In this document: piece after piece, positions 25,854 through 34,894 of the stretch | Numbering within the stretch: position 1 is the first letter of the stretch | How the letters are laid out: each line of letters starts with the position of its first letter | Assembly: GCA_000720375.1 (NCBI GenBank) | Contig: JOAA01000002.1 | Coordinates: 434,001 to 498,000 of the forward strand | DNA from: Rhodococcus rhodnii | Lineage (GTDB): Bacteria > Actinomycetota > Actinomycetes > Mycobacteriales > Pseudonocardiaceae | Length of the DNA stretch: 64,000 nt | Direction: 5' to 3' | The notes under the pieces: generated by a model | Databases searched by the model: none | Told to the model about the DNA's origin: nothing | What the model saw: only the letters and a program-made list of their open reading frames with translations | Translations under genes and position numbers: made by a program

Positions 25854-26782
25854 GCGTTTGCTCCTTCACGGGGACGGTCCGCGGTGACGGCCATGAACAC
25901 GTCGTCAAGGGTTGGCCGGTGCGACGACACACGGGCGACTGAGATGCGGAACGCCGCCAAGTGGTTCAGTACTGAGTGGACGTGTGCCGCGGTGCCGTCT
26001 GATGACAGGTCGAGCACGCGTCGTTCGCGATTCACCTGGCCGCCCAACAGTTCCGCGGCCCGCAGCACGCCGCTTTCGTCGTCGAAGGTCAGTTCCATGC
26101 GCTCGCCGCCGACTTGGGCCTTGAGCGAGTCGGCGGTGCCGGACATGGCCACGTCACCCTTGTTGATCAGCACGATCCAGTCGGCCAGCCGGTCGGCCTC
26201 TTCCAGGTACTGGGTGGTCAGCACGACGGTTGTGCCTGCCCGGACCAGTTCCTTGATCGCGTCCCACATCGTTGTCCGGCTGGCCGGGTCGAGGCCGGTG
26301 GTCGGCTCGTCCAGGAAGATCAGCCTCGGCTCGGCGACCAGGCTCATCGCCAGGTCCAGCCGCCTGCGCATGCCGCCGGAGTACGTCTTGACCCGGCGGT
26401 GCATCGCGTCGAGCAGGTCGAACCGCTCCAGCAGCTGGTCGGCGCGCCGCCGTGCCGCCGCCCGGCCGAGGTGCATCAGCTGACCGGTCATCACCAGGTT
26501 CTCCCGGCCGGTCTGCTCGTTGTCGACCGCCGCGTGCTGGCCGGTCAGGCTGATCTCGGCGCGTACTTTCGCCTGTTCACGCACCACGTCATGCCCGGCG
26601 ACCAGCACTTTGCCTGCGTCCGGCCGGGTCAGCGTGGTGAGGATCCGCACGGTGGTGGTCTTGCCCGCGCCATTGGGCCCGAGCAGTGCGTACACCGAGC
26701 CCTCCGGCACGTGCAGGTCGATCCCGGCCAGCACCACGTTGTCCCCGTAGGCCTTTTTCAGGCCCTCTACCTCGACGATCAT
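25850..26782 (-). CDS. ABC exporter ATPase (DrrA-like)
   Basis: A 310-residue ATPase of the DrrA class: Walker A GPNGAGKTT near residue 35, signature YSGGMRRRLD near 138, Walker B LIFLDEP near 158, and the extended C-terminal domain used by drug-resistance ATPases (SSHRPTLDDVFMAVT). It powers the adjacent permease. It is transcribed divergently from the TetR gene, and the shared 107-bp region carries two matched operators. Confidence 0.92.
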   Translation of the reverse strand: MIVEVEGLKKAYGDNVVLAGIDLHVPEGSVYALLGPNGAGKTTTVRILTTLTRPDAGKVLVAGHDVVREQAKVRAEISLTGQHAAVDNEQTGRENLVMTGQLMHLGRAAARRRADQLLERFDLLDAMHRRVKTYSGGMRRRLDLAMSLVAEPRLIFLDEPTTGLDPASRTTMWDAIKELVRAGTTVVLTTQYLEEADRLADWIVLINKGDVAMSGTADSLKAQVGGERMELTFDDESGVLRAAELLGGQVNRERRVLDLSSDGTAAHVHSVLNHLAAFRISVARVSSHRPTLDDVFMAVTADRPREGANA

Positions 26783-26799
26783 CGCCCCTCCCCGTTACT

Positions 26800-26835
26800 G
26801 CGTATGTTATACGCGAAATAGCGTAGCATCTACGC
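26800..26835. promoter_or_regulatory. twin TetR operators between drrA-like and tetR genes
   Basis: Two 15-bp palindromes of the same design occupy the divergent promoter: GCGTAT-gtt-ATACGC at 26800-26814 and GCGTAG-cat-CTACGC at 26821-26835. Their centres are 21 bases apart, two helical turns. The outer bases ACTGCGTA/TACGCAGT (26797-26804, 26831-26838) add further symmetry. They are the expected binding sites for the adjacent TetR protein. Confidence 0.82.
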
Positions 26836-26889
26836 AGTAGAGGCGCGCAAGCCCGACTTCTCTAGACTGAGCGTGAGGAGAGGGAGTGG

Positions 26890-27636
26890 ATGACCGAGCT
26901 GCCTGAACACATCGCGCTGCTGTGGGGTGCGCGGGAAACGGCGCGGCGCGGGCCGAAACCGGCACTGAAGGTCGAGGACATCACCGAGGCCGCGATCGCG
27001 ATCGCGGACGCCGAAGGACTGGCGGCGGTCTCGATGGCGAAGGTTGCCGCGCACCTCGGCAACTCGACGATGGCGCTGTACCGCTACGTGAAGAGCAAGC
27101 GCGAACTGCTAATGCTGATGGGCGACGCGGCGCTGGAGCCGCCACCGCAGTTCCCGGAGAACACGGGCTGGCGCGAAGGCCTGGAGAACTGGGCGAAAGC
27201 GATCATCGCCGCGGTGGCCCAACACCCTTGGTACCACGAGATTCCAGTGAGCGCGCCACCGTTCGGCCCGCACAACCTGATGTGGTTCGACCGAGGGCTC
27301 GCGACACTGGGCGAGACGGACCTGACCGAACCGGAGAAGGCCGGCATCGTGATGGGCCTGCTGACGTTCCTGCGCGGCGAGTACCAACTACGCGCACAGC
27401 TGGCAGCGGGATATCGAGAAGACCCGAACGCCTTCGGCCGCCAGTACCACAACGCGTTGACACAGCTGCTTGACCCACGCGAGTTTCCCGCGCTGACCAA
27501 ACTGGTGGCAGCGGGCGTCTTCGACGAGGACTCGTTGTGGGACGAGGACGGAATCGACACCGACTTCGACTTCAGCCTCCAGCTCTACCTCGACGGAGTG
27601 GCCGCGTACATCGAGAAACGCGCTAGTCCGCAGTAG
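26890..27636 (+). CDS. TetR-family repressor of the exporter
   Basis: A 248-residue TetR regulator. The HTH is KVEDITEAAIAIADAEGLAA to MAKVAAHLGNSTMALYRYVK (residues 27-70), followed by a large ligand-binding domain rich in Trp and Phe. AGGAGAGGGAG precedes the ATG. It is divergent from the DrrAB-type pair and probably represses both genes until the export substrate binds. Confidence 0.9.
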   Translation: MTELPEHIALLWGARETARRGPKPALKVEDITEAAIAIADAEGLAAVSMAKVAAHLGNSTMALYRYVKSKRELLMLMGDAALEPPPQFPENTGWREGLENWAKAIIAAVAQHPWYHEIPVSAPPFGPHNLMWFDRGLATLGETDLTEPEKAGIVMGLLTFLRGEYQLRAQLAAGYREDPNAFGRQYHNALTQLLDPREFPALTKLVAAGVFDEDSLWDEDGIDTDFDFSLQLYLDGVAAYIEKRASPQ

Positions 27637-27658
27637 ACAGTTCGGGCATGATGCGGGC

Positions 27659-28033
27659 ATGACGTGGATCTTCGCCTCGGACCGGAACTTCCAGCCGTAC
27701 GACTACACGGCGACGAAGAGTCAACTGCTGCTGCGCAGCGGAGGGCCCACCCGGATCGACGTCCTGTTCAAGCTGGTCCGCGTGCAGAAGCTGTGCGGTT
27801 GGTATGCCGGCCTGCGGATCCGGCACGCCACGGAGGCGGAACGGCAGCGGATTGAGGCCGAGACGCCGAAGATCGCTTATGCCGACGAGGACGTGTTCTT
27901 CGTGCTGGAAGAGGGCACCGGGTTCGACTACGTCGTCGCGGGTGATGTCCGCTGGCACGAAGGCCCCAACCCGGGCACCGAGACAAGCCACTTCGCCGAC
28001 CCGGACAACGTCGGCTCGGGACTCCGGCGGTAG
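27659..28033 (+). CDS. hypothetical protein
   Basis: A 124-residue soluble protein of unknown family. It contains two FxLVRVQKLCGW / YVVAGDVRWHE beta-rich segments and no signal peptide. It starts 22 bases after the TetR stop on the same strand and may share its transcript. No catalytic motif is evident. Confidence 0.6.
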   Translation: MTWIFASDRNFQPYDYTATKSQLLLRSGGPTRIDVLFKLVRVQKLCGWYAGLRIRHATEAERQRIEAETPKIAYADEDVFFVLEEGTGFDYVVAGDVRWHEGPNPGTETSHFADPDNVGSGLRR

Positions 28034-28077
28034 TCGTGAATACTGGGGCTGAGGTGGACCGGTGAGAGGGTGGGACC

Positions 28078-29082
28078 ATGGCGGGACGTGTCACGCAGGC
28101 GCAGGTGGCGCGGATCGCTGGGGTGTCGCAGGCGATCGTCTCCTTGGTGCTCAACGGGTCCGACAGTGTGCGGGTGTCGCCGGAGACGCGTAAAAGGGTT
28201 GAGGACGCGCTGCGGTCGACGGGCTACACGGTCGACATCATGGGCAGGCGGCTGCGCGGTAAGACCAACCAGATTCTGGGGGTTTTCACCTACGAGTCCG
28301 TTTTTCCCTCCGGCGTCGCCGACTTCTACCGGCCGTTTCTGCTCGGCATCGAGCAGGAGGCCGAGGCTCAGGGGTTTGACCTGCTTCTGTTCACCAGTCC
28401 TGGTCGCAAGGACGGCAGGCGTCGGGTTTACGAGGGCGACACCAACCGGCTGCGGATCGCCGACGGGTGCGTTCTCCTTGGCAGGCACAACGATCCCGCT
28501 GAGCTCGCGCGGCTTGTCGATGAGCAGTTTCCCTTTGTCTTCATTGGGCGGCGGGAAGGGCCGGTTAGTTACGTCGGCGCCGACTATGTCGCGTCCACGC
28601 GGGACGTTTACGAGTGGATGTGGCGGCTTGGCCATCGCAAGATCGCCTTGCTGAGCGTCGCCGAGGAGAACGAGCCCACTTTGGACAGGCGGGCCGGGTA
28701 TCAGGCTGCCGCGCGCAAGCACAAGAAGGCACCGCTGATCATCGTCGAGGACGATCCGGAACGAGCCCTGCGCACGGTCCGGCAGAACCAAGCGACCGCT
28801 CTGTTGGTGGAGAGCATGGCCATGGCGGACGGCATCAAGGCATATGTCGACGTGCCGAAGGACCTTTCCGTCGTCGTGCTCGGTGACCCGGATCCGACTC
28901 AACAGCCCAGTCACGCGGTGCCGACGTCGGACACGGACTGGTCGATGTTTCGCATCCCGCGCACGGAGATGGGCGTCCGGGCGGTCCGGATGTTGATCGA
29001 GCTCGTCAACGGTGGCAAGCCCAGGTCTGTGCTGCTGCCGTGCGAGATCCACGAGGGCGCGACCGCCGCCGCCAGAAACTGA
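28078..29082 (+). CDS. LacI-family regulator
   Basis: A 334-residue LacI repressor with N-terminal HTH and hinge (VTQAQVARIAGVSQAIVSLV, residues 5-24) and a periplasmic-binding-like effector domain. It lies immediately upstream of an operon encoding an oxidoreductase and a sugar importer, in the same orientation. It most likely controls that operon in response to a sugar or sugar acid. Confidence 0.9.
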   Translation: MAGRVTQAQVARIAGVSQAIVSLVLNGSDSVRVSPETRKRVEDALRSTGYTVDIMGRRLRGKTNQILGVFTYESVFPSGVADFYRPFLLGIEQEAEAQGFDLLLFTSPGRKDGRRRVYEGDTNRLRIADGCVLLGRHNDPAELARLVDEQFPFVFIGRREGPVSYVGADYVASTRDVYEWMWRLGHRKIALLSVAEENEPTLDRRAGYQAAARKHKKAPLIIVEDDPERALRTVRQNQATALLVESMAMADGIKAYVDVPKDLSVVVLGDPDPTQQPSHAVPTSDTDWSMFRIPRTEMGVRAVRMLIELVNGGKPRSVLLPCEIHEGATAAARN

Positions 29083-29086
29083 CCTG

Positions 29087-29138
29087 TTGACACAGCCGAA
29101 GCAGGGTGTTTACCGTTCGCTAATTCGAATAATCAGCG
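29087..29138 (+). promoter_or_regulatory. promoter with LacI-type operator candidate
   Basis: TTGACA (29087-29092) and TACCGT (29111-29116) are separated by 18 bases, a good sigma70-type promoter. The palindrome ATTCGAAT (29123-29130), within the roughly symmetric CGCTAATTCGAATAATCAGCG region, would cover the transcription start. It is a reasonable LacI operator. The ATG of the FAD oxidoreductase follows at 29140. Confidence 0.6.
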
Positions 29139-29139
29139 G

Positions 29140-30732
29140 ATGGGGCGCAGCGTGGACACGGATGTCCTGATCGTCGGAGCCGGGCTTGGTGGGGTCGCGG
29201 CCGCGTTGGCGGCGGCTGAGGGCGGGGCCAGGGTGATCCTTGTCGAAGGCGACCGGTGGATCGGTGGCCAGCTCACGGCACAGGCCGTACCGCCGGACGA
29301 ACATCCGTGGAGCGAGCAGTTCGGCGTTACGGCGTCCTATCGAGCGTTGAGAGACGGCATTCGCAGCTACTACCGCCAGCACTATCCGCTCACCGCCGCG
29401 GCTCGGAAGCACCGGAGGCTCAACCCGGGCGGTGGGCTGGTCAGTCCATTGTGTCACGAGCCGAGGGTGGCCGTGGCAGTTCTGGAAGGAATGTTGGCGC
29501 CGCACAGGGCATCGGGCCGCGTGAAGCTGTTGCAGCCGTACAGTCCGATCGGGACGGACGTGGACAACGACCAGGTCAAGGCCGTCCACTTCACCGACGA
29601 CCTGACCATCACGGCGCGCTACGTCATCGACGCAACGGAAACCGGCGACCTGCTGCCGCTGGCGAACGTCGAGTACGTGACGGGCTTCGAGTCGCAACAG
29701 GACACGGGCGAGCCGAGCGCTCCCGCCGAGGCGCAGCCGTTGAACATGCAGGCTGCGTCGTGGTGCTTTGCAATGGAGCATGTGGACGGCAACCACGTCA
29801 TCGACCGCCCGGCGACCTACGACTACTGGCGCGCCGCGCGGCCGAAGGTGTGGCCGGGTGACCTGCTCGCGTTCTGCTGGCCGGACCCCCGCACGCTCGA
29901 GGCCGCGGAGGGGTGGTTGGACCCGAACCCGGACGACGACCCGCTCTCGGTGGTCGCCGACCAGAGCAAGAACCCGGGAACCCTGGACCTGTGGCGGTTT
30001 CGCCGGATCGCCGCGCGCAACGTCTTCGAACCGGGCACGTACACCAGCGACATCACGCTGGTGAACTGGCCGATGATCGACTATCTGGACGGTCCGGTGT
30101 TCGAAGTGGACGATGCCGATCGACACCGTGCGGCCATGCGAGAACTCTCGCTGTCGGCGCTCTACTGGATGCAGACGCAAGCCCCCAGGCCGGACGGCGG
30201 CACCGGGTTTCCAGGCCTCCGGCTGCGTGCGGACATCCTCGGCACAACGGACGGTTTGGCGCAGGAGCCGTACATCCGGGAGTCGCGCCGGATCGAAGCC
30301 GTCGAAACGATCACCGAGAACGACGTGTCGCTGGCGATCCGTGGGGAGCACGGAGCCACGCAGTACAAGGATTCCGTGGGCATCGGGATGTACCGGATCG
30401 ATCTGCATCCGTCGACTGGCGGAGACAACTATCTGGATGTGGCTTCGACACCGTTCCAGATCCCGCTCGGCGCACTGCTTCCGATCCGGATGCGAAACCT
30501 GTTGCCCGCCAACAAGAACATCGGCACAACGCACATCACGAACGGTGCCTACCGGCTGCATCCGGTGGAGTGGAACATCGGCGAGGCCGCCGGTGCGCTC
30601 GCCGCGCGCTGCCTGCAGACCGGGGAACCTCCGCACGCGGTCCGCGAGAAGCCCGACCTGCTCAACGATCTGCAGTCCGTGCTGGTCAAGCGCGGCGTCG
30701 AGCTGGCCTGGCCGGAGATCAAAGGATACTGA
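29140..30732 (+). CDS. FAD-dependent oxidoreductase of sugar-operon type
   Basis: A 530-residue flavoprotein. It opens with a Rossmann motif VLIVGAGLGGVAAALAAAEG (residues 9-28) and GDRWIGGQLTAQ, the layout of the FAD_oxidored family found with carbohydrate operons. The C-terminal NIGTTHITNGAYRLHPVEW and GEAAGALAARCL complete the FAD site. The substrate is unknown; by context it may oxidise the imported sugar or sugar acid. It is separated from the binding-protein gene by 2 bases. Confidence 0.8.
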   Translation: MGRSVDTDVLIVGAGLGGVAAALAAAEGGARVILVEGDRWIGGQLTAQAVPPDEHPWSEQFGVTASYRALRDGIRSYYRQHYPLTAAARKHRRLNPGGGLVSPLCHEPRVAVAVLEGMLAPHRASGRVKLLQPYSPIGTDVDNDQVKAVHFTDDLTITARYVIDATETGDLLPLANVEYVTGFESQQDTGEPSAPAEAQPLNMQAASWCFAMEHVDGNHVIDRPATYDYWRAARPKVWPGDLLAFCWPDPRTLEAAEGWLDPNPDDDPLSVVADQSKNPGTLDLWRFRRIAARNVFEPGTYTSDITLVNWPMIDYLDGPVFEVDDADRHRAAMRELSLSALYWMQTQAPRPDGGTGFPGLRLRADILGTTDGLAQEPYIRESRRIEAVETITENDVSLAIRGEHGATQYKDSVGIGMYRIDLHPSTGGDNYLDVASTPFQIPLGALLPIRMRNLLPANKNIGTTHITNGAYRLHPVEWNIGEAAGALAARCLQTGEPPHAVREKPDLLNDLQSVLVKRGVELAWPEIKGY

Positions 30733-30734
30733 CC

Positions 30735-31973
30735 ATGAGAGTCACCTTACTGGCCCTGCTGCTCGTCGTCGCCGGATGTTCGAGCAGCACCGGCAATGCC
30801 GAAGTGAACCTGCGAATGACCGTGTGGACCAGCGAGAAAACTCAGCTGGCCCTGTTCGACGAGATCGCGAACGAATACAAGCAAACGAACCCGAACGTCA
30901 AGTCGATCACCTTTGACGTGGTGCCGTTCGACCGCTACAACACGGCACTGACAACGCAGTTGGCCGGAAGCAATCCGCCTGACCTCGCGTGGATCCTGGA
31001 GCGGGACGCACCCGATTTCGTCGAGTCGAAGGCATTGGTCAACCTCGGCCCGGTATTGAAGAATCCGGAAGAACTGACGCCCGCGTCGACCAAGTTGTGG
31101 CAGAAGAACGGCGAGCTCTACGCGTATCCGTTCTCCACGTCACCGTTCGGCATGTTCTACAACAAGGATCTCTTCGCGCAAGCCGGCATCACCGAGACTC
31201 CCGAGCAAGCGCAGGCCGCGGGCCGGTGGACGTGGGACACCGCCATGCAGATGGCCGCGAAAGTGGCCGCGTCGACCGGCAAGTCCGGGTTGGTGATCCG
31301 GGACTTCGAGTACAAGATGTGGGTCACGCTCGCCTCGGTGTGGCGTGGATTCGGCGCCGATGCCTGGCCGCAGGATGGAAAGGCCTGTGGTTTCAGCAGT
31401 CCGGAGATGCTCACGGCGATGACCTTTCTGCACAAGGCCATTTTCGCCGACAAAGCGTTGCCTGGACCGGGCACCACCGCCGATTTCTTCGCCGGTCAGT
31501 CGGGTATGACGGTCGCACAGATCAGCCGGGCCGGGCTGCTCAAGGAGAAGCCGTTCCAATGGGGGATCGTGCCGCTGCCCGCCGGTCCGAAAGCCAACGC
31601 GCAGGTGATCGGCCAAGCCGGGATCGGTGTTCCAGTCAAGGGAAAGCAGAAACAAGCGGCCGCCGACTTCCTGGCCTTCTTCACCAACCCGGCGAATTCG
31701 GCCAAGCTCAGCCAGTTCTTCCCGCCGGCCCGGGAGAGCCTGATCAACGCGCAAGGCCTGGCCAAGGTCAGCCCGTTGTTCAGTGCCGAGCAGCTGCAGA
31801 ACGTCGTGGTGAACGGGATCAAGACCGGCGAGGTGCTGCCCGCGCACACCAACAGCGCGAAGATCAACAGCCTGGTGCAGTCCGCTTTGGACCCACTGTG
31901 GAAGCCGGACGCCAACGTCCAAGCCGTCCTTGACGGCGTCTGCAAAGCGATCAACCCGGTGCTCAGCCAATGA
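30735..31973 (+). CDS. ABC sugar-binding lipoprotein
   Basis: A 412-residue extracellular solute-binding protein (family 1). The signal ends in lipobox LLVVAGCSSS (cysteine near residue 15), followed by the cluster B fold (TVWTSEKTQLALFDEIANEY, then NPPDLAWILERDAPDF). It feeds the two permeases that follow. Its fifth codon is TTA, rare in these genomes; such codons near the start can place a gene under bldA-tRNA control in streptomycetes. No ATPase gene is present in the operon, so a shared MsiK-type ATPase is probably used. Confidence 0.9.
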   Translation: MRVTLLALLLVVAGCSSSTGNAEVNLRMTVWTSEKTQLALFDEIANEYKQTNPNVKSITFDVVPFDRYNTALTTQLAGSNPPDLAWILERDAPDFVESKALVNLGPVLKNPEELTPASTKLWQKNGELYAYPFSTSPFGMFYNKDLFAQAGITETPEQAQAAGRWTWDTAMQMAAKVAASTGKSGLVIRDFEYKMWVTLASVWRGFGADAWPQDGKACGFSSPEMLTAMTFLHKAIFADKALPGPGTTADFFAGQSGMTVAQISRAGLLKEKPFQWGIVPLPAGPKANAQVIGQAGIGVPVKGKQKQAAADFLAFFTNPANSAKLSQFFPPARESLINAQGLAKVSPLFSAEQLQNVVVNGIKTGEVLPAHTNSAKINSLVQSALDPLWKPDANVQAVLDGVCKAINPVLSQ

Positions 31974-32911
31974 CAGTCCAAACCGAACTGCGTCCGGCGG
32001 CACCGCCAGAGCCGCCGGCCGCGAAACCGTTCTGGACGCCTCGGCGGCGCGACGCACTGGCCGGCTGGGCCTTCATCGCGCCGCAGCTGCTCGGGTTCCT
32101 CCTGTTCGTGCTCATCCCACTGATCGCGGTGATCTGGTACAGCTTCCAGAGCACCAATGTGCTCGCCGGGACAATGCAATTCGCCGGGCTCGAGAACTAC
32201 GAGCACCTGCTGGACGATCCAGTGATGCCGTCGGTCGCCCGTGCCACGGCATTGTTCTGCGTCGGGCTGGTCGTGCTCAACCTCAGCCTGGCGTTGCTGC
32301 TCGCCGTGTTGCTGAACCAGAAACTACGCGGCACAACGGTGTTCCGGACGATCTTCTTCTCGCCGGTCGTGGTCTCACTGGTCGCATGGACGATCGCGTG
32401 GAACCTGATGTTGCAGGACAACGGCAGCATCAACGCGATGCTCCAGACGATCGGCATCGACGGGCCGAACTGGCTGCGTGGCGAGAACTCCGCGATGGTC
32501 TCGGTGATCGTGGTCCAAGTGATCAAGAACGTCGGCCTGAACATGGTTCTGTTCCTGGCCGCGTTGCAAGGCGTGCCACGATCACTGCTCGAAGCGGCCG
32601 AACTGGACGGTGCCGGGCCGTGGCGCAGGTTCCGGACGATCACCCTGCCGATGATCAGCCCGACCACCTTGCTGACCGCGATCATCACGGTGAGCGGCGC
32701 GCTGCACGTCTTCGCCCAGATCCAGATCCTCACCTTGGGCGGGCCCGCGGACAGCACCAACGTCCTGGTCTTCTACTTCTACCAACAGGCGTTCGGCAAC
32801 CACGACTTCGGCTACGGCGCCGTGCTCGCCGTCGTGCTGTTCGTGATCATCGCACTGCTGACCACCTTGCAGTGGCGGATGCGGAAGCGGTGGGTCTTCT
32901 ATGAGGCGTAA
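31970..32911 (+). CDS. sugar ABC permease (MalF type)
   Basis: A 313-residue inner-membrane permease with six helices and the EAA loop (SLLEAAELDGAGPWRRFRTI near 205). Its start overlaps the binding-protein stop by four bases (ATGA). It pairs with the following permease to form the channel of a carbohydrate importer. Confidence 0.92.
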   Translation: MTVQTELRPAAPPEPPAAKPFWTPRRRDALAGWAFIAPQLLGFLLFVLIPLIAVIWYSFQSTNVLAGTMQFAGLENYEHLLDDPVMPSVARATALFCVGLVVLNLSLALLLAVLLNQKLRGTTVFRTIFFSPVVVSLVAWTIAWNLMLQDNGSINAMLQTIGIDGPNWLRGENSAMVSVIVVQVIKNVGLNMVLFLAALQGVPRSLLEAAELDGAGPWRRFRTITLPMISPTTLLTAIITVSGALHVFAQIQILTLGGPADSTNVLVFYFYQQAFGNHDFGYGAVLAVVLFVIIALLTTLQWRMRKRWVFYEA

Positions 32912-33719
32912 GGCACTGTACGCGCTGCTCGTCCTCCTGGCTGTGCCGTTCGTCTTCCCGACGTGGTGGATGATCACGGCATCCTTGTTGCCCGCCAACG
33001 AAGTCCTCAGCTACCCGCCGAAGCTGTTTCCGACTACCCCGAGATGGGAGAACTACGCGACCGCGTTCACCGACTATCCGTTGGCGCGGCAGTACTTCAA
33101 CAGCCTCTACATCGCTGTTGTCGTCATGGTCAGCACGATGATCGTGGCCTCGCTGGCAGGTTACGCGTTCGCCAGGATCAAGTTCCGCGGCGACAAGCTG
33201 TTCGTCATCGTCCTCATCGGACTGCTGATCCCCAGCGAGGTCACCATCATTCCGCTGTTCCGGATGGTCGACGAACTGGGATTGACCAACACGCACTGGC
33301 CGTTGATCGTGATCCCGATCTTCGGCGCGCCCAGCGTGCTCGCCACGTTCGTGATGCGCCAGTTCTTCATCACCGTGCCGGACGAGCTGGAAGAAGCGGG
33401 ACGGTTGGACGGCCTCGGCCGGTTCGGGCTGTACCGGCGCATCGCGCTGCCGATCGCCCGGCCGGCGCTGGCGGCCGTCGCGATCTTCACCTTCCTGAAC
33501 ACGTGGAACTTCTTCCTGGAACCGCTGGTGTACTTGAGCGACAAGGAGATGTTCACCTTGCCGCTCGCGCTCACCCAGTATGTCGACGTCTACGGCGGCA
33601 ACATCTGGAACGTCCAACTTGCCGCGTCAGTCACGACAGTCCTGCCTGTTCTGGCCGTTTTCATCATCGCTCAACGGCATTTCGTCGAAGGCCTCGCGCA
33701 GACCGGGCTCAAGGGATGA
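32901..33719 (+). CDS. sugar ABC permease (MalG type)
   Basis: A 272-residue second permease with six helices and an EAA loop (ELEEAGRLDGLGRFGLYRRI near 160). It begins 11 bases before the end of the previous gene and ends the operon. Its 3' end overlaps the convergent quinone oxidoreductase by 11 bases. Confidence 0.92.
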   Translation: MRRKALYALLVLLAVPFVFPTWWMITASLLPANEVLSYPPKLFPTTPRWENYATAFTDYPLARQYFNSLYIAVVVMVSTMIVASLAGYAFARIKFRGDKLFVIVLIGLLIPSEVTIIPLFRMVDELGLTNTHWPLIVIPIFGAPSVLATFVMRQFFITVPDELEEAGRLDGLGRFGLYRRIALPIARPALAAVAIFTFLNTWNFFLEPLVYLSDKEMFTLPLALTQYVDVYGGNIWNVQLAASVTTVLPVLAVFIIAQRHFVEGLAQTGLKG

Positions 33720-34644
33720 GCAGCGCCTTGCCGAGGATCTCACGGGCTTCGACGGCTCGATGTGCCTCGGCCACCTCATCCAGGGGGAAGGTCCGGCCGA
33801 TCACTGCCCGGATCCTCCCGGCCGCGGCCAGTTCGAAGACATGCTCGGCACGCCGGCGGTAGTCGACACGCAGCTCCGCAAGCTGTTCTATCCCACGCAC
33901 AGTGATGCCGCGCTCGGGCGAAACGCCTTCAGCCGAGGCGCTTGCGTTGCCGTAATTGGAGTATCGGCCGCCGTCCCGCACTGTGCCGAACGCTGCCTTG
34001 CCAAGGGAACCGCTGACACCATCGAACACGACGTCGACCACGCCGACCTGCGTCGTCCACTCCGGCTCGGTGTAGTCGGCCACGACATCGGCTCCGAGGT
34101 CCTTCACCAGAGCCAACTTCTCGGCGCCCCGCGCCACTCCGATCACCCGCGCCCCGGCCGCGGTCAGCAGTTGGACGAGAACACTGCCCAGACCGCCCGC
34201 CGCCGGCTGCACGAGCACGGTTTCGCCTGCCGCGACGGAGGTTTTCTCGAGCAGACCGGCTGCTGTGCTGCCGTCGTGCAGCAGGGCCATCGCGTCTGGC
34301 AGGCCGAGTCCGTCTGGCACCGGGATGACCGCGCCGATGTCGGCGACGGCTTGGGTCGCGTAACCGTTCTGGACGCTGGCGACGACCTGTCGACCCACCC
34401 AGCTGGGGGCGACGCCTTCACCGACCGCAGCGACGACACCTGCGGCCTCCATGCCCGGGATGTACGGCGGCGTGGTGGGGAAGAAGTCCTGCCACTGGCC
34501 GCGGCGCTGGTAGGTGTCCATCGACTGGATCCCGGACACGGCCACGTCGATCAGGACGTGACCCGCGTCCGGGACCAGGTCAGGGGCCTCGACGACCTTG
34601 AGGACCTCGGGGCCGCCGTATTCGGCTATCTCGATCGCTCGCAT
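33709..34644 (-). CDS. zinc-free quinone oxidoreductase-type dehydrogenase
   Basis: A 311-residue medium-chain reductase similar to NADPH:quinone oxidoreductases. It has an N-terminal GroES-like domain (residues 1-110, YIPGMEAAGVVAAVGEG) and an NADPH-binding Rossmann site AAGGLGSVLVQLL near 150. The zinc ligands of true alcohol dehydrogenases are absent. It reduces quinones or enones. It lies 34 bases downstream of fdsD on the same strand and might be read with the formate dehydrogenase operon. Confidence 0.85.
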   Translation of the reverse strand: MRAIEIAEYGGPEVLKVVEAPDLVPDAGHVLIDVAVSGIQSMDTYQRRGQWQDFFPTTPPYIPGMEAAGVVAAVGEGVAPSWVGRQVVASVQNGYATQAVADIGAVIPVPDGLGLPDAMALLHDGSTAAGLLEKTSVAAGETVLVQPAAGGLGSVLVQLLTAAGARVIGVARGAEKLALVKDLGADVVADYTEPEWTTQVGVVDVVFDGVSGSLGKAAFGTVRDGGRYSNYGNASASAEGVSPERGITVRGIEQLAELRVDYRRRAEHVFELAAAGRIRAVIGRTFPLDEVAEAHRAVEAREILGKALLIP

Positions 34645-34678
34645 AAGAGCCAGTCTTGAACCTCAACAGAGGTTGAGG

Positions 34679-34891
34679 TCAAGGCTTCAGGAAAGTCACC
34701 GCGTCCAGCACCAGCGGATCGAGTGACGCTGCCTCGGTCTGTGCCTTGTCCAGCAGCTCCGCCTTCATCCGCGGATCCCAGAACAGCTTGATGTGCTGGG
34801 CGATCGCCGCTGCCGCCTGCCCGGCGGGCTGGTGGTGGAACTGCACCGCGATCTCGTTCGCCATGCGGACTTGCGGTGATTGGGTGTGCAT
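34679..34891 (-). CDS. fdsD: formate dehydrogenase delta subunit
   Basis: A 70-residue protein of the FdsD family (VRMANEIAVQFHHQP, then HIKLFWDPRMKAELLD). It is a small accessory subunit of NAD-dependent formate dehydrogenases that lies at the end of fds operons. It starts 3 bases after fdsA. No fdsC/fdhD sulfur-transfer chaperone gene is found nearby. Confidence 0.88.
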   Translation of the reverse strand: MHTQSPQVRMANEIAVQFHHQPAGQAAAAIAQHIKLFWDPRMKAELLDKAQTEAASLDPLVLDAVTFLKP

Positions 34892-34894
34892 GCG

